From Cristatella mucedo (Eukaryota; Bryozoa; Phylactolaemata; Cristatellidae), in NCBI GenBank assembly GCA_009760855.2, contig WPIO01000017.1, positions 3,076,001-3,140,000 on the forward strand: a DNA stretch of 64,000 bases. Reading direction: 5' to 3'. Position numbers and translations under genes: made by a program. The notes beneath the pieces are model-generated. The model was not told the DNA's origin. It did no database searches and was given only the letters and a program-made list of their open reading frames with translations. How positions within the stretch are numbered: position 1 is the first letter of the stretch; each line of letters starts with the position of its first letter. Below, piece by piece: positions 21,240-45,900 of this stretch.

Positions 21240-22880
21240 CAAATGCATTCCTAGATATTAATGTTGTTGCTAAGATTCATGAACTATGCATTAACAAAAG
21301 AAAAGCACCCCGTAGCCGGCGTGGTGGCCAGAACCGCCAGCTCAGACGCCGCTCGTTGGGCGGGAACTGCAAGCTGAGTACCAGCTCGTTCGGTATTCCT
21401 AGCATTGTCTCGAACCGCTCAGCACGCTCCCCCACACGCGTCACTGTAAATTCCTGAAACTTAGTGGTCATCAAGCCTGTTGTAACCCCTTCGGCCAGAC
21501 TTAACGCTTGCCTTTGGAATCCTCGCTCAATGTGCAATAAACCTCTAGTAATAAGCGACCTTATTTCTGAAAATGGTATCGACCTGCTCGCCCTAACTGA
21601 AACTTGGCTGAAATCGATAAACTGTCCGACAATTAAAGACGCAACTCCATCTGGTTTCTCGTTCTTTCACACCCCTAGATCAATCAAAACTGGAGGTGAA
21701 GTTGCTATTGTCGTTCGCTCGAAATTCAACTTCAAGCCATTTGCGGTACCCTCGAAGCAGTCTTTTGAATCAATTGTCTTGGTCTCACCCGAAAACAAGC
21801 TACCGATAGTGGCAGTAGTCTATCGCCCACCAGGTACCAAATCCTCCTTTATCTCAGATTTCTGCGATCTCATTTCGATTCTGTGTGCAAGAAATCGATC
21901 CTTCCTCGTAATGGGTGATTTCAACGTTCACTTTGATAACTTATCTGACGCTTTCAGCACCGAATTTCGTGCATTGACTGACTCATTGTCTCTTGTGGCT
22001 CATGTGCATGGCCCTACTCACATCAAGGGTCACACACTCGACCAGATCTTCTCATACAACTGCACTTTGTCATCACCAATTATTACCAAATCCTGCTTAT
22101 CTGACCACATGCAGATCTCATTCCATCTACAGTGTGTGCCCACATCCTCCTCTAAAATAACCTGTGAATCGCGAAACCTCAAGACCCTTGACATCGATGC
22201 TGTCCGTGCGAGAATATTTGCTTCACCTCTGCTGCTCAATCCTCCCTCCGATCTGTCATCATTGGTAGATAGCTTCAACACGACACTAGCTGACACGCTA
22301 GACGAGTTTACCCCTCTGACAAAGCGCACTGTGTGCCCCCGCCCAGACGGCCTATGGTTTACCGCAGACATTAAACTAGCTAAGTCTACTAAACGAAAGC
22401 TTGAAAAACATACAAAAGATCCGGACTAACTGTCCATCGACAGGCATATGAAGACTACTGTAGGTCGTACCAATCGATTCTAGCAAAGGCCAAGTCTAGC
22501 TTTTATAAAAACATTGTTGAATCACAGATGCACAATCCAAAAATGCTGATGTCGACAATAAACCATCTCCTCAACCGTTCCCAGATTAGCTCCTTACCTG
22601 ATGATCCTAATGATGATCTAGCCGATCGCTTCTCTCGATTCTTTGTGCAGAAGATAGACAAGATCAGGGAATCCATCCCTGCGATGACAACCTCCCCACT
22701 AGAATGCTGTTCCTCGGTTCCTGGCTGCACCTCAATGTCTGCATTTAAGCAGGTCACTAGTGATCTAGTCCTAAAGTTCGTATCGCAATCAAAGAAGACA
22801 ACAAGTCCTCTGGACCCTATTCCCACTGTCCTGCTCCTACGTTGCATTGATCTACTGCTGCCATGCATAACTAACATGCA
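21240..22880 (+). mobile_element. L2/CR1-like LINE, ORF2 endonuclease-linker fragment
   Basis: A long frame (to 22429, continuing in another frame to about 22880) encodes an apurinic-type endonuclease: LNACLWNPRSMCNK, LLALTETWLKS, VVYRPPGTKSSF, FLVMGDFNVHFD, HTLDQIFS and the terminal CLSDHMQISFHL. The usual N, E, D-x-N and S-D-H catalytic positions are present. Past a stop at 22429 the linker continues (RFSRFFVQKIDKIRESIP, TSPLDPIPTVLLLRCIDLLL) but ends at about 22880 just before the RT. The upstream part (RKAPRSRRGGQNRQ near 21.3 kb) fits the pre-endonuclease leader. Confidence 0.88.
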
Positions 22881-22884
22881 CGGC

Positions 22885-22935
22885 GACCTACCGGGTCGCC
22901 CAGCCGGCGAACCGGTAGGTCACCGGCTGGGTGAC
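22885..22935. repeat. Two interleaved inverted repeats
   Basis: GACCTACCGG (22885-22894) is complementary to CCGGTAGGTC (22912-22921). The adjoining GTCGCCCAGCCGG (22895-22907) is complementary to CCGGCTGGGTGAC (22923-22935) apart from one G-T pair. The order is A-B-A'-B', so the two hairpins compete. It sits at the point where the LINE coding sequence stops. Confidence 0.85.
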
Positions 22936-23439
22936 TCGCTGTCTCGCTCGCTGACGCTCCGCTGACTCTTTCTGCTAACCTTCGACTGCTCCATGCATCT
23001 CGGCGCACCTTGACGCTTCGCCTTCCGCTGACACTCCTCCCGACTCTCCCGATCCTCCTCTTCAAATCAAACCCTCGCTGCTGGAGCTTCACCTCCGGAA
23101 ATAGTTTGGAGTATCCGTGCCCTCCCCCTGCTCAACATAAAACCCAAGTCCACGCGAAGGCAATCCAGGCCGATCTGAGAAGCCATCAATTGCCCTGCCC
23201 AAACTTTCACTATAAGCCTGACTAACCGCTCATCTTCAAAGACATACAACCGTAAATCTAACCAAGCGCTGCTAAACCATACAATTTTGACCACAAACGT
23301 GAGTTCGCCGCTTATCTGAAAAGGCCTAAATCGAAACCACAAACTATTGCACCTTAATCTAAAGCACAAACATGCCAAACCGCTTATCTGCGATACAATA
23401 TAAAGCCCAAACCTGCCAAACCGCCACGCAGACACTGAT
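22936..23439. other. GC-rich unknown sequence after the LINE break
   Basis: Starts with CGCTGTCTCGCTCGCTGACG-type repeats, then C-rich DNA lacking long frames. It may be the end of an unidentified inserted element, with the hairpin at 22885 as its boundary. Confidence 0.4.
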
Positions 23440-23815
23440 TTAATAGCCTTTCCTCGTGGCGATATCGTACAACTTGAGGACCTGCATCGTCGGTTTTAAT
23501 AGTAGTAAGGAGGCACTTATATGACAAGTAATTAGAACCTAGTCTTTTTCTCGGTTCTCTACCTATGATGGAAAGGAAGCTCACTGATTATTTATTAACA
23601 CACACACTATTAGCTTGATTACATTGAGGTAAATTCATATGGATAGAGAAAATAAATTCTGCGATGACCACCGGATTATTAGCTTCTCAAAGTCTGTCGT
23701 CAAAGTTTGTCTGTCGTCAAAGTCTGTCACGGTATAATAAGGTAGTGAGTTCCACGCTTTGGGAGCGTAGGAACTGAAGGCATTGTCTTCAAAGGATTGG
23801 AGGCACAGCTAAACG
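23440..23815 (-). mobile_element. L2-like LINE 3' remnant
   Basis: GTAGTGAGTTCCACGCTTTG followed by GGAGCGTAGGAACTGAAGGC is the minus-strand copy of the LINE C-terminus (APKAWNSLP block). Flanks are decayed. Confidence 0.55.
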
Positions 23816-24214
23816 TAGACTCGAGCTAGTGGTGGCGAAGCCTGATGGGAAGTCCGAGCTATCTATACGTGGTATGCTGGTATGGGCGAGCCGCTAGCTG
23901 CGGCCGTCGAGTTTCTCACAGCAAAAGCTTTCTCAAAGCAAACTCGCTACCCCAACATCAATCACCGCAACTGCCAGTGCAAAAGTAGAGAGAGTTACAT
24001 GACTCGAAAGAGGCCTTGCTATCATCTAGGAACAGCTCGAAAGGATACTTCTGGGCACTTAACTTATGCCGCCCTACAGACGCGGTGCAGCGTTATGACG
24101 TACTGCTAGGAGGCTCTTAGCACGAGGGCCCCTGAAACCGTTAGCAGAATTTGAAGACGCCACAGAAGCGATCGAACTGGTGCCGTGGTCAAAAGTTTTA
24201 TTTGGACAACAACA

Positions 24215-34571
<10,357 letters not shown>

Positions 34572-35755
34572 CGAACGGCACCCGCATGGAAGCTTGGCGT
34601 TGTCGCAGCGGAACGCTGCAGAACGAGGCCGTCATGAAACACCAAAGGCAATCAGATGAAATGCAAAAAGTGATCTGCTACAATTTACATGCTGCTGTCT
34701 AGCGAATCACCATGCACAGGATGTCAGGAGAACACGAGAATTGAGATGCTGACGGCGAGACGGCGTCAAAAGCTTGTCTGGTGCAGGTCGCCTCGGAGGT
34801 CAACTCATGAAACTCCGACCTGTCTGCTGTCTATGCTTAGACATGAAAGTAATCGACTACAAATTTTCGACGTGTCTGATATCTAAACCTGACTGGCATC
34901 GCTAATACGATTGCACTGTGTATTGCTATTACGATTACACTGCGAGGCAAAAGGCCTCAATCAAAAATTGGCTGCCTGTATATCTACTTCATTGAAGCGT
35001 GCGCCAGAAATATTTATTGGAAGCCTCGCTTTGGTGTGCAACTGCACTTGAATAATCAGCTTTCCCAATCTTTTCTGCTCTCGCGTCAGCACAATTGAAG
35101 TACGTGGAATGCATTATCAACATGATTCTATTCACAATGTCAGCATTTAAATTGTCTGCCCATTGGTGCAGGTGAATTGCATATACATCTGTAGAAGTAG
35201 GAAATATTTGAGCTGTCTGATGTGTGCTCGCGTATCAAGTATGCAATATCGCATACAAAAATTGCATGTAAAATATGAATCATTACTTAAGCTATTTATT
35301 ATTTTCGCTATTCTCCACAAATAAAGATTGGTAAACATTCTTAAAGACCAATCTTAGCGAAAATATGAGCAGATAAAAAAGTACTTATTAGGTTCACAGA
35401 ATGACTCGTTATTGAAGAATATTTAGAGCAATTAATGTTTTTCTACATTTCAGAGGTAGCAATCCACCAGTCAAGTACCCACACACATATAAAGCAAGAG
35501 GAACTATGGCAACTACTCTTTTTCGATCATTTTTTGTAGCAGTCTCGCTGGACATACAGCGCTTAAGAATTTTTGCAAAATATTCAGCACGGAAATTTTG
35601 CAGAAATTGTAGGTTGCATCGTAATAGAGAAAATGACGACTCATTCAGCAGAACCAAACTGACTACACACACGCACATTCTGAAGCACATGCCAAAAACA
35701 CTAGCTACCAGGTAAATACATTCTTGGATGTGACAAAAATGGCTGCTCTGTTAAA
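34572..35755. other. KLHL10 3' flank
   Basis: No coding sequence recognised. Becomes AT-rich after 34.9 kb. A poly(A) signal candidate is listed separately. Confidence 0.5.
35320..35325 (+). terminator. Candidate poly(A) signal of KLHL10
   Basis: AATAAA about 750 bp after the stop, the first good hexamer on the plus strand. Followed by T-rich DNA. Inference. Confidence 0.35.
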
Positions 35756-35764
35756 GCAAAAGGC

Positions 35765-36300
35765 AGGTTTAGGGTTTCTGGTAACTATTTACAGTAACAG
35801 TAAAACAGCTGCTTTCGCCCAAAATCTCTGTTAAACGTGTTAGTATTTTGTTTTGAAGATTTTATTAAATTGACCAAAAACTAAAATTAATGTGAAATTT
35901 TGCAAACATTAAATACGATAATTATTAAATTGATCTTGAGGCATCAAACAATTATCGATATTCTTCTCACCAGCGTCTTTAGTTTGTGAATACGCTTCAA
36001 AACGAAAAGATTCAATTACAGAAGAGCTAGATGGTCAATGTAGAGGATGCAATAAAACCATCAGATGTTCTGGAAACTCCACGACAACGTTGAAGGATAT
36101 CAGAGAATACACGGAATTGATTTTGATGAACCTATTGGAGGGTGTACATCCGAGGAAGATCCCGTGAACAAAAAGAGAACAAAAACGATTACCGATCTGG
36201 CGCTTATGAGTCTGAAGGAGATTGTTACAGATCTGGCTACTGATGGCATATCGATTAGAGCTATCTATATTCTTGTTCGCATATTTGGCTCGTGAACTGC
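35765..36300 (+). pseudogene. Second BED-finger hAT fragment
   Basis: GGGTTTCTGGTAACTATTTA, then CAGTAACAGTAAAACAGCT, matches the reverse-complemented right end of the element at 17.86 kb. The BED segment (EYASKRKDSITEELDG, CRGCNKTIRCSGNST) follows from about 35.99 kb. Then comes a frame with KTITDLALMSLKEIVTDLAT, ending at 36295. No catalytic core; truncated 3'. Confidence 0.65.
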
Positions 36301-36966
36301 TCTCGAATGATAAGCATATTTTCTCCAGTCACACTAGGCAGCCCAGAGGCAGAGAAGTAGTACCAGACAAGTGGCTGCAATAACCTCAGCTATGAAACTC
36401 CTTGCACTGGCAAGTGTAACCATGCATTCACACCCAAGCATGTGTATACACACATGCAGATGCTTAACAAGCAACTGTTGCAAAATATTCATTCATTTTT
36501 ACTGAGCTGACGGAGCAAAGCAAGCCACCTCTTTCACATTATCGAACTATCGTCGAATTCCCGAAGCACCATAGGGCTGCACAAACACAAATCGACGCGA
36601 GCCATGGCTAGAAATAAAGAATGTAGGCATATGCTGGTTAAGAACTCCGGTATTATTAACATAGCGACGTTGCCACAGCTGGCCGAAGCATCATAGCACG
36701 GCAGGAAGTGTCAAATCGGCTCGCCGGTGCAAAACGAGCCTCAGCAGGTACCGCGCAGATGGCTTTATCAATGGCCCTCCGACAGAGAAGGCAGCGGTTA
36801 GCCGATGACGGTTCGACGTTCGTGTGGTACGATTGGTGGCAAACTTGGCAGGATGCTTGGCGGCTATATTTACCTACATTTAAACACTGAGCAACGACGA
36901 GTTTAACGCTCGACTTCGCACTCGATCCAGCAGCTCATTGCAGGGTGATAACTTTGGTTGGTTCAG

Positions 36967-39900
36967 TCAAGCAGAAGTAATACAACCGATCAGTGTGCTG
37001 ACTAGATCGAGACTTGGCTCACTCGTCAGTACTATGTCGTACTGGCTCTTGTACGATTCCAGCAAATCTTGCACCTAAAAGATAAATAGCATGCAAATAA
37101 TTGCTTCGCAAAGCTCAAGGACAAAGGTAAAATAAATGAGACGGATCAAAGTAAGAACAGCCAGGATAAAATGCAACAACACTACATTTTTACGATATCT
37201 ACTCCCAACTCGAGAACTACTTGAAAACCTAAAAAGATGTTAATAAAATAATTAGGTTCAAGTTCAGAATTTGCTTCATCAACAGCACGTATATCCCATT
37301 GTTCTCATTTACTTGTTTCCCCCCCCCAGGAAAAACACCAATACACATTACGGCAGTACTGTAAAGGATATATCTGTACAAATATAAATTTATACCAGCC
37401 TATTGTTTCCACCATATGAAACACATAATATATAGCACGTTCTTTTGAGATATGTTTTGGGTGTAGAAGAGGCCAAGAAACGAGCATTCTCTAGCAGACC
37501 CGATCTGCACCATGCCAGGCAAAATAAAAAGAAGCTTCTGAATAGTTCTTTATTTAGAGGTTTAATTCGAATAAGTGTTAATTCTGCATCTTAATATTTG
37601 GCTTCACCGCAAATCATGTCAATACCGGCCTTGTGTAACAAGTGTAATTTTAAAAGCCAAATTGCTGCTAGGAAGATTAGTTCAAAAGTCAAAAAGTCAA
37701 TCTGATAAATCTGCAAAAGTCACACACCTCAGAGTCACAGTCTGAACATCTAACGGCATAGAAAAAAATCGCACTATGCATTGTCAGCAGGTAGTATATA
37801 CTAGATTGCCGACGGGCGAAGGTTTCTAGAAGTGATACAAACAGCTTCAGACACCAGGCTACCCCCGGAGTTAGTGTGTGCACCAAGAATTATTATGTAG
37901 CTGTCTTGCCAATAAACTGATTTCATTTTAGCATCGAGTTCCAATTCCACAATTACTCTTGCATGGTGCTGAGCATTTTCAGCTACCGACATTTTGACAT
38001 ACTATTCTTGCTGTGGCATACTTCATACAAATAAGATACTAACCCCCCACGGCCTGGGGTCACTTCGCTACTTTAAGTGGCTGTTTAGACAACACATCAG
38101 CTTTAAATCTCTGCACTTGCAATAATTTATCATTTTATTTAATCATCAATTCCTATAGTTATGCAAAACACGTTCTCAAGAAGTTCAAGATTTAATGGCT
38201 ATAAAGGAAATAGATAAAAAATAAATAATTTGTAAGAGACCGCAGCCGAACATCCCTCACGGCTTCAACCTGCAACACCAGCAGATATATTACTTTTGTA
38301 AACCCCATGACTTATGAAGACTAACGTGCTCTGAGCTGACTACGAATTATTCACGACAAGAGTTCATGCAGAGTCTGGGCCTCTTAGTAATAGTGAGTAA
38401 CACCACGCCTGTCCTCCAATAAGTCGACATGAATCCTGAGTTGAGGAAGAGGCATGTGTCGTAGGTTCTTAATTTTATGTAAAAATAAAATAAATGACAC
38501 TCAGATGTCTGATAAAATAGCTCATTAGCATTCATGGAAGGCAGGATAAACTGCCAAAACCGTCAAATAAGAATTGGTACATAACGAAAAGATATTCAAC
38601 AGGGGTTTCATGCACGGACTTTTAAACCCGACACAAAATTAAGAAAATAAGCTAAAAACAACAAATAAAAATGGAACTTACCCGATCATTGAGATAGCCT
38701 ATTTTCAGTATATTTGTAATGACAGGTGCCCCTTCAGCCATATCGAGGTCACCTAAAGAGTCTCCTATAAGGATGATATTGCTACGGTCTCGATTTTTGT
38801 CAAAGTAATCAGAGTGCTCAATAGCATGAGCATTCTTATTGAACACATGGATGTTTGTTCCTTTAAATCCGACCACATTTCCCTAAAAATAAAATACTGT
38901 AAATGTAAAGGCGCACACATGCTTTATAGCACTTGAAAACATAGACATATATGCATGATTTCGAGTAAGCTAAGACACCAGGTCAGAGAATTGGAAAGCC
39001 ACTGGTAAGGCTATAGAGAATATGTGTATGGCTAAGATGGAGAGCCATGATTAGTCAAAGCCAACGTCACGAATGCATGATAGAAGTGCTGTGTGCGTAG
39101 GTGCGCATCTTGCTGAGTAGCAAACGACTTTCGAGAACACTTGCACGAAAACGGCACTGTACAACCCTGTATTATTAGCTCGCGTGCAGATGTTAACTCT
39201 CACAGGACAGTCTGTCATCTGCGACTAAGGAATGCTGCGCTCTGATCAGCTAGCATCTTGGCTCCCGCCTAGTACCAGAAATGCTGCGCTCTGATTCGCT
39301 AGCCAAGGTCAAGGGGCAGCCTAGTAGCGGCAGACGATGACAGTTAGGAGCTGCCATAGGCTGGGGTACACACTCTACCGTAAAGATCTCTACAGAAGTA
39401 TGCACAAAATAGGAGTATATGGCTCATACAATTGCCGAAGCAAGATTTTATGAAATAGCAGGCATGCTTACCTGATTGTTGAAGTCCATCCAATTAGACA
39501 CAATTTTGATGTTGTCATATAATAAATAGCGCTGTTGCAATAGAGATTCAATGATGTCCCCTAGCCCAGCAGAAAAAATTAGCAGCGGTACACCACGCTT
39601 ATGTAATGACTTGAGCATCTCCTTGCAGCCTTCTCTGAAAAAAGAGGGCAGATTTGGTTTGCTCATGAGATTGCAAAGCAGTAGAGCTCAACATGCTACA
39701 ACATGCCTGTGCACACGAGCAAACAAACGAAGTGCACAAGGGTGCTTGCATGCATGCTTGCATATATGATCGATAAGTCGGAAACACACCGTAAAGCATA
39801 CTCACTAATGAAATCGCTGGTTGAACATGCTGACAAGAAACTAACAGCCAAGCTACTCCATGTATGAATACCCCCCCCCCCTCTACACATATGTGTTTTT

Positions 39901-42900
39901 CGTCTAGCAGACCTTTCTCCCTGTGTGATGAGAGACTAAAGAGTTGTGTAAAAATTGGCAGCTAGGCATATCCCCCCGTGAACGTCACAATTGCCACGTT
40001 ACACCATTGCCTCTGACCTGCACTGACTACCCATCAAGCATCGACCAAATACCCCTCCTCTGAATGTGACTCCTTTACCTGTGCCTCTAACCAACCTCAA
40101 ATACTTCTGAGATCGTACTTTCAGTTCCCATGCACCTAAAGCCAGGAGCTGTCGCCAAACTGACATCCTCTGAATTGAGGACATTTAAAGCTTAGTTTAA
40201 AATCCACACATTCCTCAGAATTTGCTTTTTCCACGTGAATTATCGTCTATGTCACATGTGGAGCTAGTTTCACAGGGAACTGACTCAGCCTGTTGCTGTT
40301 CACCATTTATACAGAGCCTTTAGATAAGGTAACTCAAGCTCATGGGCCATAACCGGCTATCACGTCTATGCCGATGATATCCAGCTGTAATTGTCATTCA
40401 AGACATCAGAATCTGTTATGGCGATTGATAAACTGAACGTCAGCCTTTCAGACACTCGATCGTGCATGTAACCAAATTTTCCTAAATTAAATAATAAAAA
40501 AACCGCTAATTCGAAACCCTAAATGCATAGCTGAAATAAGAGAGAATCTGCTAACCGGCTAGTGGAGCAGGTAGTTAGACCATCATGGACTGCTCATAAT
40601 TTACATATCCTCTACCACGGCTGCTTAACGTTTACAAGTTTTATTCAGAAGACCTCTTACACAGCTGGCTACCTGTGACTAATTTTTGTCCAGAACAGGG
40701 GAATATTTATAACAGTAGCAGGCTGAAGATCGTATTAGCTAGCAAGTTCTATCTAGATTGGACTCAGGTACTAGAAGAACTACCATTTCTCATTGCCAGC
40801 CAGCAGTCCCAATGTAGTTAACAGTGCATATCTTGAGGTTCTTGGCAGTAAACAAGAACTGCCAGCAGAAGAGTTATCGCCACCTAACACTGGATCAGCA
40901 CTACGGGCTACATATTTAACTACTGCATCTCTTGCAAGTTACCAAACAAAACCACTGAACCACGGATTGCACAAAACTGAAGTGCTCATTAAATACTCAG
41001 TAAAAAGTGCTACGAAAGGGCCACAGCAGGCATGCTGTTTGGGAGCTTCTACTGGCTTCAAATCGAACAAAGAAATGTTGCGGCAACAGCAAGATGAAAT
41101 GGCTAGACTGAGGTCAAGGCACAGATGCCGAGTCCAGCTGGCAGCAAAATATATCAAAGTTTTCAATTGTCCAGCCAAAAACAAATAGTTTTTAAAATAA
41201 TCACATGATCCAGCTGACTAAGGCCACTTGTTGAGCTTGGAGCACTAGATGCATTTAAAATGCAAGCAAGGAATGCTGTTTATTAAGAACAAAGGTGTAA
41301 AAACTTTTGGCACAGATGATTACCATCCCATTGAAAAAAAATGACCAAAGAAAATCGAAAAATAACCGAAGAAATAGGTTATAAAAAGGCAGGCAAAAAA
41401 ACTTCGGCTAAATGAATGTCGTATGCTTTTGATGCTACTACAACAGGAATCACAGAAACTTCCAATTACCTACACAATATTGTTTGCTGTTTGCACTTTT
41501 GCCTACATACATTTTCATATATGTAATTCGCGTTGGTATTTGAAAGTTCCCAGGTTGCGAAAGTTAATGTACTCATTGGTCAACAAAGAGTATAGCTAAA
41601 AATACCCCTATAGAGCGAATAGTAAATATCTGCACACAAGCAAGAATGTCTGCACAACTGAGGGATATCTCCAGGCTTTAGCAGCACCTAGTATGTTTGC
41701 TTTTAAATGTCATTCATTCCGGAGATCGAGAAGCTTTACGGAACAGCAACAATCCCCCCAGAGAGCTAAAGAGATAGCTAGTCGGTAGACACAGCTGTTT
41801 ATGCATTGAGCAGTCAAGGCACCAACAGAACAGGGTGATCCGTTCAGCACTCTCTTCAACACAGTTGCAGAAATAGAACTGCAAGAATGGACCCTACAAG
41901 TAATTATCGCTAGCTAATCGGGCACCGGTTCATCAGACGAGCTAATGGGATTATACATAAAGATACAGCATAGGGGAAGGCTGATGATGTAACTGTGCAA
42001 AAATGAATGCCTAGCACAGTACTAGCCTCATTCTCATCCTTTCTCAGACTGCCATGTGGATTCAAAAGGCTTTATGCTGGTTTTGGGTCGATGTGCTATA
42101 CTTGAGACTATGCTTCCCTTGGTATCTAATATTAATTCCTTCTGATTTCAGGCTCAATGTGCTGTCCATCAGTTTGTCGACTCCATGCTTTTCTATGAAT
42201 GGCAGGGTACTGCAGGGGTAGTGTAACTAACACTAAGTCAAGCTTTGGTTGTGACCTATTGAGAAGAAATCTTGTATACATGTACACTGCTTAGGATTTA
42301 GACCTAGGGGCAGCCTCCTGCTCTTCCTGGGGTCGACAAAACCATGTACTTAGCTCCGAGCCATGCACAGGACAGTCCTCTCTCCGAGTCAGGTGCAGGT
42401 CCGCTCTCCGAGTCATGCACAGGTCTCCTTTCCTTGCCATATACCGATCCGCTCTTCGACTCATACACGGGTATAGAGCTAATCCCTAGCTAGAGAAAAA
42501 AACCTTGCTGATCTCTTGGTTTGTACTTCCTTACCGATCTCGTGATTCGTACTTTGGCCACTTTGTCGAACTAGGACAGCATTCAGTGGGCCCCTGTGAT
42601 TCGTCCTTCATGTGCTTATGCGTGCTGACACTGTGCATGCTGCCACTAACCACATTTGCATGCTGACCCTGTGCATGTCACCCCTAACCATATTATTCAT
42701 TTCGTTTGTTTTTTCAAGCATGATTTTACCTACCTTTCAATTGCATTTCACTTTACAGCAAATGTAAAGCGCCTAGAGAGAGATTAAGTTCTCTGAGGGC
42801 GCTTTATCAAGTGAATTATTATTATTATTATTATTATTTTGTAAATTGTGTCGAACTTCTCCTACATGTGGCTGCCTCAGCTAATAGCCAACGAACAGGT

Positions 42901-45900
42901 AGAGCGTGCATGTAACACTACCACTGCCAGCACAGCCACGTAGTGGTAAATAATAAGCTTGCTACAGCAAACCAGCTCAGAGGAAGCTGACGATAGCAGC
43001 ACCATTTAAAGCAGCAAACAATCACGGCACAGAATCTTTGGTTAACTCATCAAATAGACAATAAATACCTTAAGAAGAGATTTGAGTCAGCAACTGCTTG
43101 ATGAATTTGAGATTTAGTAAGGGCACTCTGCACAAGAAAATCATGAGCCTTCGTCCACCACTCTACCATATAGGGGTACTTCTCTTCACGTGTCATGTTC
43201 GGGTCGAATTCAATCTTGAAATAGAAATCCCTGACTTTGTCAGCTGCCTCTTTGATGTGGGGTGGTAGGTCACCATGTTGCTCAATGACACCTACGCAAA
43301 CAAGGCTATTAAAGAAGCAAGACGGTTATTTGCACTTTTTGAAAATGCACAGCAACTACGTTTTAAACTTGAAGTATATAGCATTCTGCCTTTGAACTAT
43401 GTGACTTACTGAGCAGCAAGTAAGAATGAAGCCAACCACCACTAAGGATGCTCGAGGCATTTGTATGAGCTATGTAATGTTGCTTATACTCGCCGATGAC
43501 TGGGTTTGAGAGGTCAAATCACTCAAGAAAAGCTGCTAAAACTTGGCTCATTTTTTTAAATATGCATGGTGCAAGGGGACAACACATGCGGTATACTGAC
43601 TGAAACACAGTTTGTCACACAGCATCTGAAGAGTGCACTCTGGAAGAGTGCTGTAAAATATACACGAAGAAGAGCATGGACATTCTCTCACTCTCTCCCC
43701 TCTCTTTCTCTCTCTGTGCTAATTGTGCTCAGCTCTCTTGATACTACTGATCTTCAAATCTTTTGATTTCACCTTGCCAGGGCATCACTGGCACTGCAAT
43801 GCAATGGTTCAGGTGCAATCGCAGTGACAGATTTCAGACAGTAGACTAGAATAGTCAACAGTCACCTGCTAAGCCTTTACAGAGTACACCAGAGATTCAT
43901 TCTAGGTCCACTTCCTTACACAATTTATACTTTCGCTGGCCCCATGTAATCACCAAGCACAATCTTAAAGGCTTTCATATAGACTTTAATAGGCATAATA
44001 GGCGTAATATAGGCAACAGGCAATATAGGCATAATAGGCTTTCATTTTTATGCCGATGATACATAGCTGTACCGGTTCGACACTTCTAAGACTTCTAGTA
44101 GGTCAATGTCTCTCTTCTTCCTTGCAGCACGTGTTGCTGACATTTGTACTTGGATGGCAGTAAACTGTCTCAAATCCAATGATGATAAAACCAACTTACT
44201 AGCTATAGGCAGGCCTAGAGTTATTCAGAAATTGGAAAGCCCAGACCTCAAATAGGCTCGATTAGCATAGAATCTGGGGGTCCTCATCCAAAATGACTTT
44301 TCCTTACATCCTCATATCGGATCCACAGTTCAATCTGCAAATTTTCAGTTATGCACATTGCAAATATTTAGACGATTAAAAAAGAATACACAAGCCAAGC
44401 TGGTCCATATATCTGTGACATCTTACTCCGACTTCTGTAACTCAAATACTGATAGATCTTATTGCTAGTGCAGTAAAGCGATTACAGCTGGTGCAGAACT
44501 CTGCAGCTAGGCTTATCTGTCACAACTGCCACATTACAGCACCTATCACCATCCTGCACTAGGTTCCAATCAAGCAGAGTATAGATTTCAAGGTTCTGCC
44601 ACTCTCTTTTTTTTTAAGGTTTTTTCACTCTCTTGCTTTGGCACACCAATCAGAAAGACTTCCTATCAGGCTTGCATTGTACAACCTGCTCCTCTGACTC
44701 AAGCCGTTTAGCTTCACCTCTTACCAACCTAAAATCTTTTTTTTTGGAGACCGTGCCATCATATTGCATGCTCCCAAAGCATACACGGTAATATCAACTG
44801 ATGTAACCACAGACACCGGCTGAGACATTTTAAATGAAGCTAAAAACCAATCTGTTCCTAAAAGCATTTACAGCAACCATGTGCAGTAACGAAGCCACGG
44901 GGTGGGCAGGGTGCAATTGCTTATTAGCGCTAAGGCAGCAACGTGGGCCGCGTCCCACCTATTGGGCAGGAGCTAGGAGCTAGGGTTACAGCCTGGTAGT
45001 TACACGGGCAGTTATAGGTGTGAATCCTTTGACTCAGGGGCTATGACACAGGGGCAATAACAGCACTAATTATAGAAGCATACCTGCAGCCTCCAAGCTG
45101 CCAGACAAGTCGAGAAAGAAGGAAAACGAATGTTCTATTAAAAAAATAAGCACGCATACCAAGTTCACATTCTGGCCAGGTCAACGAAGGTTTAGTAATA
45201 TGATAAAGTAACCACTCGGACTTGTAACTTCAAAATTTTCAAGGTAAATGCTGATCGAGTGTTATGTCATGTATCTCCGATTGTAACCACAAAGCCACAA
45301 GGACTAAGTGGGTGCCATACAGAATAGTTTTCTATAACACACCTAAAGCACAAAGCATAAGCAGCTCTTGGTGTGCATATGGTAATAAAAATAATAATAA
45401 TACACAATAAAGTGCCCTCAGAGAACTCAATCTCTTTCTCGGTGCTTTACATTTGCTGCAAAGGAAATACGATCGAGTGGTTAGTGGTAGCATGTTCAAT
45501 AAACAGCAATAATAACATGGTTGGGGTTGATATGCACAGGGTCAGCATGCAAGTTTGGTTAGTGGCAGCATGCATTGTGTCAGCATGCATTGTGTCAGCA
45601 CGCATAAGCACATAATGAACGAATCACAGGGACCCACTAAATACTCTCACAAATAGGTGGTTTTAGTTTCTTTTTAAATGTGGTCAAGTCAGGAGATGTC
45701 GTGATGCAATTCGGGTGTGAGTTCCAGGCTTTGGGAGCATGCGAACAAAAGGCACAGTCTCTAAAGGATTTGAGGTTTATACAAAGGATTTGAGTCGTAG
45801 CTTAACGATTGGAGTAAGAAAAGCGGGTGGTACGATGCTTAGCCTGGTGGGGCAGTAGATCTGATAGGTAAGCTGGAGCCAAAGAATGAAGGGCCCCAGA

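Noticed and set aside
22885-22935. HDV-like self-cleaving ribozyme at a retrotransposon end
   Set aside because: No P3/P4 hairpins and loop lengths of 0 and 1 nt make the double pseudoknot impossible.
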